From contig NZ_CP036537.1 in the NCBI RefSeq assembly GCF_021184025.1, positions 2,232,001 to 2,296,000 of the forward strand: a stretch of 64,000 nucleotides of DNA, read 5' to 3'. Shown piece by piece: positions 1 to 8,311 of the stretch. The position numbers and the translations under genes are program-made. Position 1 is the stretch's first letter. Each line of letters starts with the position of its first letter. Source of the stretch: Rhodopseudomonas boonkerdii (lineage in GTDB: Bacteria; Pseudomonadota; Alphaproteobacteria; Rhizobiales; Xanthobacteraceae). The notes beneath the pieces were generated by a model. That model searched no databases. It saw only the letters and a program-made list of their open reading frames with translations, and was not told the DNA's origin.

Positions 1-2
1 GC

Positions 3-1025
3 GGCCATCCGATGACGGCGAATTCGATCTTCCGACTGTATTCGATGAGCAAGCCGATCACCTCGGTTGCGGCCATGATGCTGGTCGAAGATGGCAAGCT
101 CAAGCTTGATGATCCCCTGTCGACATACATTCCGGCATTTGCCAAGGCCAAGGTCGGGCTGGATGCGACCGGCGGCGATGAGCACGCCAGTTTCGGGCTG
201 ACTCCGCTGCGGCGTCCGATCACAATCGCCGATCTGCTGAAGCATACATCCGGCATTACTTACGGCTTCTATGGCGAAGATCCCGCGCGAAAACGCTATG
301 CGCAGCTCGATGTCTTCGGCCGCGACTGGGACAATGCTTCCTGGGCCGAGCGCATCGCGCAACTGCCGCTGGCCGAGCAGCCTGGCACCCTGTGGAATTA
401 CGGGCATTCCACCGACATTCTCGGACGTGTGATCGAAGTCGTGTCGGGCGACACACTCTATCACTTTCTCAGGGATCGCTTGTTCGAACCACTGGGCATG
501 ACCGACACGTCCTTCTACATCACCGACTTGAATCACCGCGAGCGCGTCGCCGAACCCTTTGCGTCGGATCGCATGGTGGGAGCGGTGGTTGGCATGCACG
601 ATCCGGCCGATGTCGGACGTTGGCAGGCGGGAGGCTCCGGCCTGGTCGGCACGATCGCAGATTACGCGCGCTTCCTGCAGATGCTGCTCGATGGCGGGAG
701 CCTCGATGGCCGGCATTATCTCTCACCGGAGAGCGTGAAGGAGATGACGCGCGACCATATCGGTCCCGGCAGCGGCATCGCGCGCGACTATTATTATTTT
801 CCCGGCGCGGCCAGCGGTTTCGGCTACGGTTTTGCCGTGCGCACAAAGGAACTGGCGGACGAACCGGGGCCGCTCGGCGAATTTCGCTGGGACGGCGTTG
901 GTGGCACCTTCTTCTGGGTCGATCCCACGGACGACATGTTCGTGCTGGTGATGACTCAGGCGCCGTCGCAACGCTGGCGGATGGAGGTGGACGTGCGGAA
1001 GATCGTCTATGAGGCGCTGGAGTAG
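3..1025 (+). CDS. Beta-lactamase-fold serine hydrolase, 5' end cut by window edge
   Basis: This is a serine hydrolase of the beta-lactamase/class C esterase family (EstB-like or D-aminopeptidase-like). The reading frame is open through the window edge, and the first ATG (position 12) lies just before the nucleophile motif, so the true start is upstream. Counted from that ATG, the SxxK motif is Ser11-Met-Ser-Lys14. The second catalytic motif is Tyr130-Gly-His, where YxN is usual. A Gly-Val-Gly-Gly stretch near the C-terminus sits where the family's third active-site strand is. It is transcribed away from the leftward catabolic operon that follows. Substrate cannot be read from sequence; an ester or amide is likely. 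Confidence 0.8.
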   Translation, partial: GHPMTANSIFRLYSMSKPITSVAAMMLVEDGKLKLDDPLSTYIPAFAKAKVGLDATGGDEHASFGLTPLRRPITIADLLKHTSGITYGFYGEDPARKRYAQLDVFGRDWDNASWAERIAQLPLAEQPGTLWNYGHSTDILGRVIEVVSGDTLYHFLRDRLFEPLGMTDTSFYITDLNHRERVAEPFASDRMVGAVVGMHDPADVGRWQAGGSGLVGTIADYARFLQMLLDGGSLDGRHYLSPESVKEMTRDHIGPGSGIARDYYYFPGAASGFGYGFAVRTKELADEPGPLGEFRWDGVGGTFFWVDPTDDMFVLVMTQAPSQRWRMEVDVRKIVYEALE

Positions 1026-1131
1026 CGCCGTTACACTCAGTTTGTCATCACCCGGGAAAGCGGGTGATCCACTAGACACTTGCCTTCGTGTACTGGGTTG
1101 CCCGGCCAAGCCGGGCAACGGCAGTTGGTGA
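1026..1131. other. Convergent intergenic gap
   Basis: About 100 bases separate the converging hydrolase and binding-protein genes. The stretch around 1051-1120 has short self-complementary segments (a cccgg/ccggg core), which may act as a terminator for either gene, but no T-tract follows. Nothing else is visible. Confidence 0.3.
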
Positions 1132-2340
1132 TCACGTCCCCAGTACTTCGCCGAAACGCACCCAGGCCTTGCCGTCCCATTTCTGCAACTGCACCTGCGT
1201 CAGCGGTCGGTAGTTGGTCGGGCTGGTATTGACGTGGATGCCTGGCAGCAAGGTGGGCAGCATCACATCCTTGAGGTTTGCGGCTTGGGCCATGATGTTT
1301 TCGCGTGTGACGTTGCTGCCGCACTGTTCGAGCACCTTCACTAGCGCCGAGGCGACCGTGTACGCGTAGAGATTATAGAAGTCGTCCTTGTTGCCCTCGG
1401 AAAAGTACTTCTGCATGAAGGCAAGGAAGTTGGCGATTCCCTGATCGTCCTTCCAGGCTGGATCGGCAACATCCTTGAGATAGGCCGATGACAGCACGCC
1501 AACGGAATTTTCTGGACCGGCCGGGCCGATGGTGCCGGCATAGGACGACGAGCCGCCGGTGATGTAGTGACGAACCTTCCAGCCGGTCTCGGCGATCTTG
1601 CGGATCGCCTGTGCGGTGAACTTTGCCGTGGTGCCGGAGATCAGCGCATCCGGCGCCGCTGACTTCAATCGCAGGATCTGGGAGTCGATGGTCGGGTCGG
1701 AGGTCTCGTGTGAGATAATGGTCAGCTGGCTGCTCTCGCGGGCGCCGAGCGCATCTTTTGCGCCGAGCACGAAATCCTTGCCGAAATCGTCGTTCTGGTA
1801 GAGCACAGCGAATTTGGCGTCGGGCTTGTCGGCCAGCATATGTTTGACGAAGATCGCCGCTTCGGTGCGGGCGCTCGGCGCAAACCCCATGCTCCAGGGA
1901 CTTGTTTTGTAGTCGCTCCATTTGTCGCCGTTCACCGACAGGAAGAGGTGTGGCACCTTCTTCGTGTTCATGTATTTGACGATGGCCGAATTCGGCGCAG
2001 TGCCGAGATTGCTGAACAGGAAGGCAACCTCGTCGTTCTCGACCAGCTTGCGGGTCTGTTCGACGGTCTTAGCCGGATTGAAGGCGTCGTCGTAGTAGAT
2101 GAAGTCGATCTTGCGGCCGTTGATGCCGCCGCGGTCGTTGATCATCTTGAAGAAGGCGGCTTGACAGCGCGCCTGCACGCCATAGGCCGACACCGGTCCG
2201 CTCTGCGGCGAGGTGCTGCCGATCTTGATCGATGTCGGCGTGATGCCGGTGGTGTCGGCGGCACGCGCCTTCCCCGATATGAGTGTGATTGCCGTTGCGG
2301 TCGTGCCGACCAAGAAATGGCGGCGGTCTAAGGTCATCAT
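1132..2340 (-). CDS. ABC-type (branched-chain amino acid family) substrate-binding protein, Tat signal
   Basis: Periplasmic binding protein of the Leu/Ile/Val-binding family (type 1 fold), about 402 residues. I chose the ATG at 2340 because a GGGGAGAG ribosome site lies just upstream; an ATG at 2373 is also in frame. The N-terminus has Asp-Arg-Arg-His-Phe-Leu-Val-Gly followed by a hydrophobic stretch and Ala-Arg-Ala, a twin-arginine export signal. The mature part has the family's features: a segment about sampling a substrate space (SPQSGPVSAYG), then GGINGRKI. It is the last gene of a four-gene leftward operon with an alcohol dehydrogenase, a ThDP lyase and an SDR, so it probably captures the substrate of that pathway. 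No permease or ATPase genes are adjacent. Confidence 0.85.
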   Translation of the reverse strand: MMTLDRRHFLVGTTATAITLISGKARAADTTGITPTSIKIGSTSPQSGPVSAYGVQARCQAAFFKMINDRGGINGRKIDFIYYDDAFNPAKTVEQTRKLVENDEVAFLFSNLGTAPNSAIVKYMNTKKVPHLFLSVNGDKWSDYKTSPWSMGFAPSARTEAAIFVKHMLADKPDAKFAVLYQNDDFGKDFVLGAKDALGARESSQLTIISHETSDPTIDSQILRLKSAAPDALISGTTAKFTAQAIRKIAETGWKVRHYITGGSSSYAGTIGPAGPENSVGVLSSAYLKDVADPAWKDDQGIANFLAFMQKYFSEGNKDDFYNLYAYTVASALVKVLEQCGSNVTRENIMAQAANLKDVMLPTLLPGIHVNTSPTNYRPLTQVQLQKWDGKAWVRFGEVLGT

Positions 2341-2379
2341 TGCGGTCTCTCCCCGAAATATGTTCTGGCGCATGCGGTG

Positions 2380-3405
2380 TTAGCTGGGCGTCATCAAAAC
2401 CTTGACCAGCGATTTTTGGCTCCGGAGCTGATCGAACACCTCGGGCAGCGCATCGAGCGAGACGATGCGCGAAACCATTGCGGTTGCCTTATCGGCATGG
2501 CGCGCGAGATAGCGGCTGACGTGGTGGAAATCGTCCATCGTATAGCCGAGTACGAATTTCAGCGTGGCTTCCTTGCGGATCGCCGAGCGCGGCAGCAGCC
2601 GGTCCTCAGTCATGCAGACGCCTACGATCACGGCGCGACCGCGGCGTGCCATCACGTCGATGGTCTGTTGCAGGAAACCGGGTGCGCCGACACATTCGAA
2701 CACGATGTCGGGCGCGTCGATGCCGATCCGGGCCATGGCGGAAGGCAGCCCCTCGGCGAAGGGATCAATAGCGTCCATGGCGCCGAGTTGCACGGCACAG
2801 GCGCGGCGGTTGGCGTCTGGTTCGCTGACAACGACACGTGCCGCGCCGGCCTCCAGTGCCATCAGCAGCACGCCGAGGCCGATGGGGCCGCCGCCGATCA
2901 CGAGAACGCTGTGGCCCTGCATGTCGCCGCACATATCCACGGCGTGACGGGCGACCGCCAGCGGCTCCATCAGAGCGCCGTCGCGCAGGCTGACATTGTC
3001 CGGCAGGGCGATCGCCTGCGAGGCACGGATACGGACATGGTCGGCATAGGCGCCCGGTACGTCCAGCCGAAAGCCCATGAAGCAGCTATTGGCGCAGGCG
3101 GGATCGGCGCCGGTGTGGCATTTGCCGCCGCCGGCACAGACATTGCAGACCCAAGTGGGATTGGCGGCGACACGCGCGCCGATCTGCCAGTCCGGTGAAG
3201 TCGATTGCACGACCTCGCCGGAGAATTCATGGCCCATGATCGTGCCAGGCGGTAGCACGCCGGGCGTCTCGGCAGCATGCAGGTCGGAGCCACAGATGCC
3301 GGTGAAAGCGATCTTGAGCAGCAGCTCGTTATCGCCGAGCACCGGCGGTGCGACATCGCGGATGACGAGACGCTCGCCTGTCTGTTCGAAGATTGCAGCG
3401 CGCAT
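2380..3405 (-). CDS. Zinc-dependent medium-chain alcohol dehydrogenase (2,3-butanediol/threonine dehydrogenase-like)
   Basis: NAD(P)-dependent zinc alcohol dehydrogenase, 341 residues, with GroES-like and Rossmann domains. Catalytic zinc ligands are Cys38 (in GICGSD) and His59-Glu60 (GHEFSG). The structural zinc lobe has Cys87, Cys90, Cys96 and Cys104. The nucleotide-binding loop is GGGPIG. I chose the ATG at 3405 because GAGGA lies 7 bases upstream; that Shine-Dalgarno overlaps an in-frame ATG at 3417. It lies 35 bases after the ThDP lyase and 39 bases before the binding protein, in one operon. The likely role is oxidation of a vicinal diol or hydroxyketone; the substrate is inferred from context only. 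Confidence 0.85.
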   Translation of the reverse strand: MRAAIFEQTGERLVIRDVAPPVLGDNELLLKIAFTGICGSDLHAAETPGVLPPGTIMGHEFSGEVVQSTSPDWQIGARVAANPTWVCNVCAGGGKCHTGADPACANSCFMGFRLDVPGAYADHVRIRASQAIALPDNVSLRDGALMEPLAVARHAVDMCGDMQGHSVLVIGGGPIGLGVLLMALEAGAARVVVSEPDANRRACAVQLGAMDAIDPFAEGLPSAMARIGIDAPDIVFECVGAPGFLQQTIDVMARRGRAVIVGVCMTEDRLLPRSAIRKEATLKFVLGYTMDDFHHVSRYLARHADKATAMVSRIVSLDALPEVFDQLRSQKSLVKVLMTPS

Positions 3406-3440
3406 GGATGTCCTCATCGCTTCTCAGCCGTCGCACGCCG

Positions 3441-5189
3441 TCAGGCCGGCGCGCGGACGGGGATGTTCTCGTAATAGGGGATCATGATCTCGCGCTTCTC
3501 GTCGCTGATCGTGCCAAGCGCGGCCACCGTCACCGGATGCACCACATCGGGATCGATCATGATCTCGATGCAGGACGGCTTGCCAGAGGCGTAGGCGCGG
3601 GCGATGGCCGGTTCGATCTCGGCATAGTCGGTGACGCGCTCGGCATGGCAACCGAAGGCGGCGGCGACTTTGGCATAGTGGGTGCCGCTGAGCTCACTGA
3701 TGGCACTATAATTGGCGCCGTACATGATCTGCTGGCCGTGGATCGACATGCCCCAGATCTGATTGTTGAGCACCACGGTGCAGATCGGCAGCCGGTGCCG
3801 CGCCATGGTGTCGAATTCCTGGATGTGGAAGCCCATGGCGCCGTCGCCGGTGATCTGCATCACGCGCTTGCCGGCCTCGGCCACCTGCGCACCGATCGCA
3901 TGGCCGGGACCGCTGCCGAGAGTGCCGAGATAGCCGACGCCTTGTACATGGCCGGCACGGTCGGCGCGGACATGGAAGGCGGCCCAGCTTGCCGCTTCTC
4001 CGCCGTCGAGCACGATGGCGGCATTGTTACCGGCAGCGCGCACCGCGGCTTCGGCCGCGCGGAATGGATGTATACCGCCTGGCTCCTGCATGTTCGGATA
4101 GAGCTTATGCAGCTTGGCTTGCGCCGTGGTTGCAGCTGCGATCCAGGCCTTGCGTTCCGGCCATTTCTCCGTATCTGCAGCCGCGCGCAGCGTGTGGATG
4201 GCGGCGCCGACATCGGCGACGATGGGAAGCTCCACATGCCGCAGCAGGCTGAGTTCAGCCGCGTCGCTATGCACCTGGATCAACTTCGTCTCGGCCGGGA
4301 AGAACGAGGTGCTGCGGCCGGCCATGCGGAAGCCGAAACGGGTGCCGAGCAGCAGCGCCGCATCGGGGCGGTGATCGGTGAGCAGCGCCAGATTGCCGAT
4401 GATCTGGCCGTTGAGCGGATGGCTGGACGGAAACACGCCCATGCCGCGGGTATTGGAAAACACCGGGATGCGTGTCGCCTCGGCGAGGGCGACAAGATCG
4501 TTGCGGCAATCGGAATAGCGCGCCTCGCCGCCGACCACGATCACCGGGCGCTCGCTTTTTTTCAGGATCGCGATGGCCGCGTTGATCTCGTCCGGATGCG
4601 GCGCGGGCCGGGGATGCACATGCAGGCCATGCGGCGCGCGGACATCGTCCTTGTGCGCGCGCATATGCAGGATGTCGATGGGCAATTCGAGCAGCACCGC
4701 GCCGCGGCGGCCGGTGGTCGCCTTGCGGATGGCGAGGGCGGTCAGATCCTGGATGCGCTCGGTATTGGTGATGCGATGCGCGTACTTCACCATCGGCAAT
4801 GCGGTGGCGATCTGGTCGAAGCCGCCCTGCAGCGCATTGGTCTCGTCCTCGCGCAGCGGCGGCGCGCCGATGATGAACAAAGTGGGGATGCTGTCGAGCT
4901 GGGCGTTCAGCATCGCGGTGATGGCATTGGTGAAGCCGGGCCCGGCGGTGATGACGCAGACGCCGAGCTTGCCGGTGGCGCGTGCGTAGCCGTCGGCGGC
5001 ATGGCCGGCCGCGGATTCGTGGCGGAAATCGACCAGGCGGATTTCGTTGTTGAAGCAGCCGCGATAGAAGGATTCGAGATGGCCGCCATGGAGCGCGAAC
5101 ACGGTGTCCACGCCGGCGACGCGCAGCGTGCGGGCGAGCAATTCGCCGCCTTCGATCCAATTCTCAGAAGGGGAGGTCGGTGCCGACAT
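3441..5189 (-). CDS. Thiamine diphosphate-dependent lyase resembling benzaldehyde lyase
   Basis: ThDP enzyme of the acetolactate synthase superfamily, 582 residues. The cofactor-activating glutamate is Glu58 in RHESAAGHAADG. The ThDP/Mg motif is GDG, with its partner NN about 26 residues later (GDGAMGF to LNNQIWG). From memory of the Pseudomonas fluorescens benzaldehyde lyase sequence, this protein shares its active-site pattern: His34-Gly-Gly-His37 (HGAH in benzaldehyde lyase), Glu58, and Gln121 after DETNAL. Benzaldehyde lyase cleaves (R)-benzoin-type acyloins to aldehydes. The start at 5189 has GAGGAG upstream. Flanking SDR and alcohol dehydrogenase genes could supply acyloins from diols. 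A general acetolactate synthase-like annotation is the fallback. Confidence 0.75.
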   Translation of the reverse strand: MSAPTSPSENWIEGGELLARTLRVAGVDTVFALHGGHLESFYRGCFNNEIRLVDFRHESAAGHAADGYARATGKLGVCVITAGPGFTNAITAMLNAQLDSIPTLFIIGAPPLREDETNALQGGFDQIATALPMVKYAHRITNTERIQDLTALAIRKATTGRRGAVLLELPIDILHMRAHKDDVRAPHGLHVHPRPAPHPDEINAAIAILKKSERPVIVVGGEARYSDCRNDLVALAEATRIPVFSNTRGMGVFPSSHPLNGQIIGNLALLTDHRPDAALLLGTRFGFRMAGRSTSFFPAETKLIQVHSDAAELSLLRHVELPIVADVGAAIHTLRAAADTEKWPERKAWIAAATTAQAKLHKLYPNMQEPGGIHPFRAAEAAVRAAGNNAAIVLDGGEAASWAAFHVRADRAGHVQGVGYLGTLGSGPGHAIGAQVAEAGKRVMQITGDGAMGFHIQEFDTMARHRLPICTVVLNNQIWGMSIHGQQIMYGANYSAISELSGTHYAKVAAAFGCHAERVTDYAEIEPAIARAYASGKPSCIEIMIDPDVVHPVTVAALGTISDEKREIMIPYYENIPVRAPA

Positions 5190-5235
5190 GTCGTCTCCTC
5201 GTTATTCTTGTTGATTGTTATGTGGCGCTGCGCGC

Positions 5236-6024
5236 TCAGGGCCCGGGCGCGAGGTGTCCGAGAAAGTTCGGTTGTCCGGTGCGTGCGGTGAGACCGCCAT
5301 CGACCGGAAAATTCACGCCGGTGACATAGGATGCGTCGTCGGAGGCGAGGAAGGCGATGGCGCCGGCGATCTCTTCCGGTTGGCCCGGGCGGCCGAGCGG
5401 GATCAGCTGATCGTACTCGGCCATCACGGTTTCGTTGCCGCGCAGTTTTAGCGACAGCGGTGTAGCGATCAGGCCGGGGCAGACCGCGTTTACGCGAATG
5501 CCGTCGCGACTGTAGTCCAGCGCCATGTTGCGGGTGAGATTGACCACCGCACCCTTGGCGGCGTTGTAGGCGGAGAAGCCGTAGTCACCGAACAGGCCGG
5601 AGATCGAGGCGGTGTTGACGATATTGCCGCGCGTCTTGATCAGATGAGGGATGGCGTTGCGGCTCGCATGGAACACCGAGTCCACGCAGACCTTGAACAC
5701 GCGGTGCCAGTTCTCCGGCGTCACTTCACTGACGCGGCCGAACGAGCCCATGCCGGCATTGTTGACGAGGATATCGAGTCGGCCGCGCTCGCTCGTCGCC
5801 TTTGCGATCAGCGCAGCGACGTCGTCAGGAACAGTGACGTCTGTGATGACGGTGGCGATCCGGTCGCTGACATCCTTCAGCGCTTTCGCCTGGCGGGTGA
5901 GGCCGTCGCGATCGATGTCGGAGAGATACACATACGCGCCTTCGCGCGCGAGGCGGGCGGCGGTGGCCGCACCAATGCCCGATGCTGCTGCCGTAACGAC
6001 AGCAACCTTGCCGCTAAACCGCAT
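5236..6024 (-). CDS. Short-chain dehydrogenase/reductase
   Basis: Classical SDR, 262 residues, NAD(P)-binding. The cofactor loop is TAAASGIG (residues 11-18), the structural NNAG is at 88-91, and the active site has Ser near 140 with Tyr153 and Lys157 (YNAAK). The start at ATG 6024 has AGGAA upstream; a longer frame to 6132 would run across the TetR operator and is rejected. It is the first gene of the leftward operon and faces a divergent TetR gene across an 89-base or longer spacer, so it is probably repressed by that regulator. Likely substrates are a hydroxyketone, diol or aldehyde. Confidence 0.9.
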   Translation of the reverse strand: MRFSGKVAVVTAAASGIGAATAARLAREGAYVYLSDIDRDGLTRQAKALKDVSDRIATVITDVTVPDDVAALIAKATSERGRLDILVNNAGMGSFGRVSEVTPENWHRVFKVCVDSVFHASRNAIPHLIKTRGNIVNTASISGLFGDYGFSAYNAAKGAVVNLTRNMALDYSRDGIRVNAVCPGLIATPLSLKLRGNETVMAEYDQLIPLGRPGQPEEIAGAIAFLASDDASYVTGVNFPVDGGLTARTGQPNFLGHLAPGP

Positions 6025-6093
6025 GGCAACGTTTCCTCGTGATGTCCCGTCCGGCCGCGATGAACCGTACGGATGGCATTGTTCGCCATTTTC

Positions 6094-6109
6094 GTATAAC
6101 GCGTTATAC
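6094..6109. promoter_or_regulatory. Perfect 16-bp palindrome, likely TetR operator
   Basis: GTATAACGCGTTATAC is a perfect inverted repeat between the divergent SDR operon and the TetR gene. Its size and place are those of a TetR-family operator controlling both directions. It ends four bases before the first ATG of the TetR frame. Confidence 0.75.
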
Positions 6110-6209
6110 ATAAATGATTTCACAGGCGTCAAGCGTCATTGCCTTGCGTCATCGCCGTAGCCCGGGCTTAGAGAAGGGCGCGATCGGACTGAACAAGGAC
6201 ATCGACCCA

Positions 6210-6857
6210 TTGGCGCCCCGAGAACAGACCCGCGAGGAACTTCGCCGCAAGGTCGTCGCCGGCGCGCGCGCGCTCCTGTCGGAGACGGAGTCTGCCGAAT
6301 TCTCCATGCGCGCCTTGGCAACCAAGGCTGATGTGGCGCACATGACGCCATACAATTTGTTCGGATCGAAACAGGCGGTGCTGCTTGCGGTGCTCGATGC
6401 CGACATGGCGGAGTTCGAGGCTGCCGTGCAGGCGCGACACAGTGTCGATCCATTGGTTGAGGTTTTCGAGATCGTGGCGCTGTGTGCAGAGTTCTGGTTT
6501 TCCGAGCCGCTGTTCTACAAGACGCTCTATCGCGAGCTACTCGACCTGAAAGGCGCGCCGCAGCAGCCACCGGCAACGCCGCTGCGCGACGAATTCTGGC
6601 GTCGCCTGACGCGGACGCTGAAGCAGCGTGGGCATCTGCACGCTTTCGTGGCCGAAGAGCCGCTAGCTGTGAATCTGCGCCGCATCGCCTTGCAGGCGAT
6701 CAGCGTCTGGATCGCCCGCGATCTCTCTCAGCGTGAGGTCGAGGCGGAGCTCGGCTATAGTGTCTCGCTGGCGCTGCTTGGCGTCACCGTTCCGGATGCT
6801 GCCGAACGAATCCGGGAGCGGTTTCTCGGCTATCAGGCCGTTATCGCTCAGGTTTGA
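6210..6857 (+). CDS. TetR-family transcriptional regulator
   Basis: TetR-type repressor with an N-terminal helix-turn-helix (ALATKADVAHMTPYNLFGSK) and a C-terminal ligand domain. An in-frame ATG at 6114 would give 247 residues, but it has no ribosome site and sits directly against the palindromic operator. I therefore prefer the TTG at 6210, which has AAGGA about 9 bases upstream and gives 215 residues beginning at the usual distance from the HTH. The gene is divergent from the SDR/lyase/ADH/binding-protein operon and probably represses it and itself. The ligand is presumably a pathway substrate or intermediate. Confidence 0.85.
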   Translation: MAPREQTREELRRKVVAGARALLSETESAEFSMRALATKADVAHMTPYNLFGSKQAVLLAVLDADMAEFEAAVQARHSVDPLVEVFEIVALCAEFWFSEPLFYKTLYRELLDLKGAPQQPPATPLRDEFWRRLTRTLKQRGHLHAFVAEEPLAVNLRRIALQAISVWIARDLSQREVEAELGYSVSLALLGVTVPDAAERIRERFLGYQAVIAQV

Positions 6858-6866
6858 GCGCCAACA

Positions 6867-6894
6867 AAAAAGGCCCCGGAAACCGGGGCCTTTT
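6867..6894. terminator. Bidirectional rho-independent terminator
   Basis: An 8-bp GC stem (ggccccgg/ccggggcc) with an AAA loop is flanked by an A-run on the left and a T-run on the right. It ends transcription of both the TetR gene (+) and rpsD (-). Confidence 0.9.
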
Positions 6895-6914
6895 CGTCAT
6901 CGTCGCTAAAGCGA

Positions 6915-7532
6915 TTAGCGCGAATAGAATTCGACGATCAGATGGGGCTCCATCTGCACCGCGAAGGGCACGTCCGACAGGGCGGGAACGCGGATGAACT
7001 TCGCGGTCATCTTGTTGTGGTCGGTTTCGACATAGTCCGGCACATCGCGCTCCGGAAGCTGCGAGGCTTCGAGAACGACAGCGAGCTGCTTCGAGGATTC
7101 CTTGACCTCGATGACGTCGCCAACCTTCACGAGATAGCTCGAAATGTTGACGCGCTTGCCGTTCACGCGGACATGGCCGTGATTGATGAACTGGCGGGCA
7201 GCGAACATGGTGGCGACGAACTTGGCGCGATACACCACGGTGTCGAGACGGCGCTCGAGCAGGCCGATCAGGTTTTCACCGGTGTCGCCCTTGAGGCGGG
7301 ACGCCTCGACGTAAACGGCGTAGAACTGGCGCTCGGAGATGTTGGCGTAATAGCCCTTGAGCTTCTGCTTGGCACGCAGCTGGGTGCCGAAGTCCGAGAG
7401 CTTGCCCTTGCGGCGCTGGCCGTGCTGGCCGGGGCCGTATTCGCGCTTGTTGACCGGAGACTTGGGGCGACCCCAAATGTTCTGGCCCATGCGGCGGTCG
7501 ATTTTGTACTTGGCTTCACTACGCTTTGTCAT
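6915..7532 (-). CDS. rpsD: 30S ribosomal protein S4
   Basis: Primary 16S rRNA-binding protein of the small subunit, 205 residues, normal family length. It begins [16 protein letters not shown] and has the S4 RNA-binding domain ([30 protein letters not shown]). The start at 7532 has GAGGA upstream; the frame to 7652 is an unsupported extension. It ends at the shared terminator with the TetR gene. Confidence 0.98.
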   Translation of the reverse strand: MTKRSEAKYKIDRRMGQNIWGRPKSPVNKREYGPGQHGQRRKGKLSDFGTQLRAKQKLKGYYANISERQFYAVYVEASRLKGDTGENLIGLLERRLDTVVYRAKFVATMFAARQFINHGHVRVNGKRVNISSYLVKVGDVIEVKESSKQLAVVLEASQLPERDVPDYVETDHNKMTAKFIRVPALSDVPFAVQMEPHLIVEFYSR

Positions 7533-7831
7533 CGCGTCCTCGATAGTTTGAACAATGGATGTGAGGAGACGCGCCCTCCTGTGTACCGGGTGATCTTTTG
7601 AAGGAAATCCCGGCACCGACAGGCTCATTCCCAAAGCTGGGAGGAGAACCACGGGTGCGAAACGCTTCGCGGGCCGAAAACGGCCCGCGAGCAGGGCGGT
7701 TTCTAGGGGGCGGGGCCGGTTATGTCAATTCAAAGACAGGACTTTTTGGCCATTTCGCCAGCCCGGCAACCGGTTTCCCAGCCGAAACCACCGGTTTGGC
7801 AGGCAAAAGCCGGGTTCCCGCCGGTTCTAGC
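7533..7831. other. Intergenic region upstream of rpsD
   Basis: About 300 bases between rpsD and the cupin gene. It should hold the rpsD promoter and leader on the minus strand. I see GC-rich segments with short self-complementary runs (gcgggccgaaaacggcccgc near 7668-7687, a 9-bp stem) that may be the end of the upstream transcript or a leader hairpin. No gene is evident. Confidence 0.4.
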
Positions 7832-8227
7832 CTATTTCGGGGCCGGCGTGGCCACCGGCTTGCCGTCCTCGACCACATAGATGGCCAGCAGTTTGAGCCC
7901 CTTGGCGCCGGTCTTCACGTCATGCGGGATGCCGGCCGGCACGGCATAGGAATCGCCGGCCTTCAGCGCCTTGTCGGGCTGCCCTTCGATGATCAGCGTG
8001 GCCTCGCCATCGAGCACGTAGCCGGTATCGACGCCCGGATGGGTGTGGCGGCCGGCAAGCTGGTTCGGCCCGATCTCGGCGACGACAGTCACGATGTGAT
8101 GGCCGGCGGGATATTTGATGTCCTGCAGCGGCGTGCGCTTGATGCCTTGCGCGGAGGCTGCGCCAACAGCGAAGGCTGCGATCGCAATGCCGAGCAGAAG
8201 CGGCTTGGTAACGCTGGTCTTGAGCAT
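7832..8227 (-). CDS. Secreted small cupin-domain protein
   Basis: Single-domain cupin, 131 residues. Residues 1-28 form a Sec signal peptide ending in GAASA. The cupin fold motifs are visible: HTHPGVDTGYVLDGEATL (motif 1, two metal-ligand His and a following Glu) and GDSYAVPAGIPHDVKTG (motif 2 with His). The start at 8227 has GGGAG upstream. It is probably a periplasmic metal-binding protein of unknown function; such proteins are common in this family. Its neighbours are not related. Confidence 0.85.
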   Translation of the reverse strand: MLKTSVTKPLLLGIAIAAFAVGAASAQGIKRTPLQDIKYPAGHHIVTVVAEIGPNQLAGRHTHPGVDTGYVLDGEATLIIEGQPDKALKAGDSYAVPAGIPHDVKTGAKGLKLLAIYVVEDGKPVATPAPK

Positions 8228-8311
8228 GTCACTCTCCCTTGCCGGTCTCTTGTCGGGCCGGCGCAACGGGAGGCTAGCAGTGCGCGTGGGAAAGTCGAGT
8301 GATCTTGCCGA

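Noticed and set aside
3393..5291. 632-codon open frame on the plus strand
   Set aside because: It lies antisense to the benzaldehyde-lyase-like gene, has no domain-like sequence and is an effect of high third-position GC.
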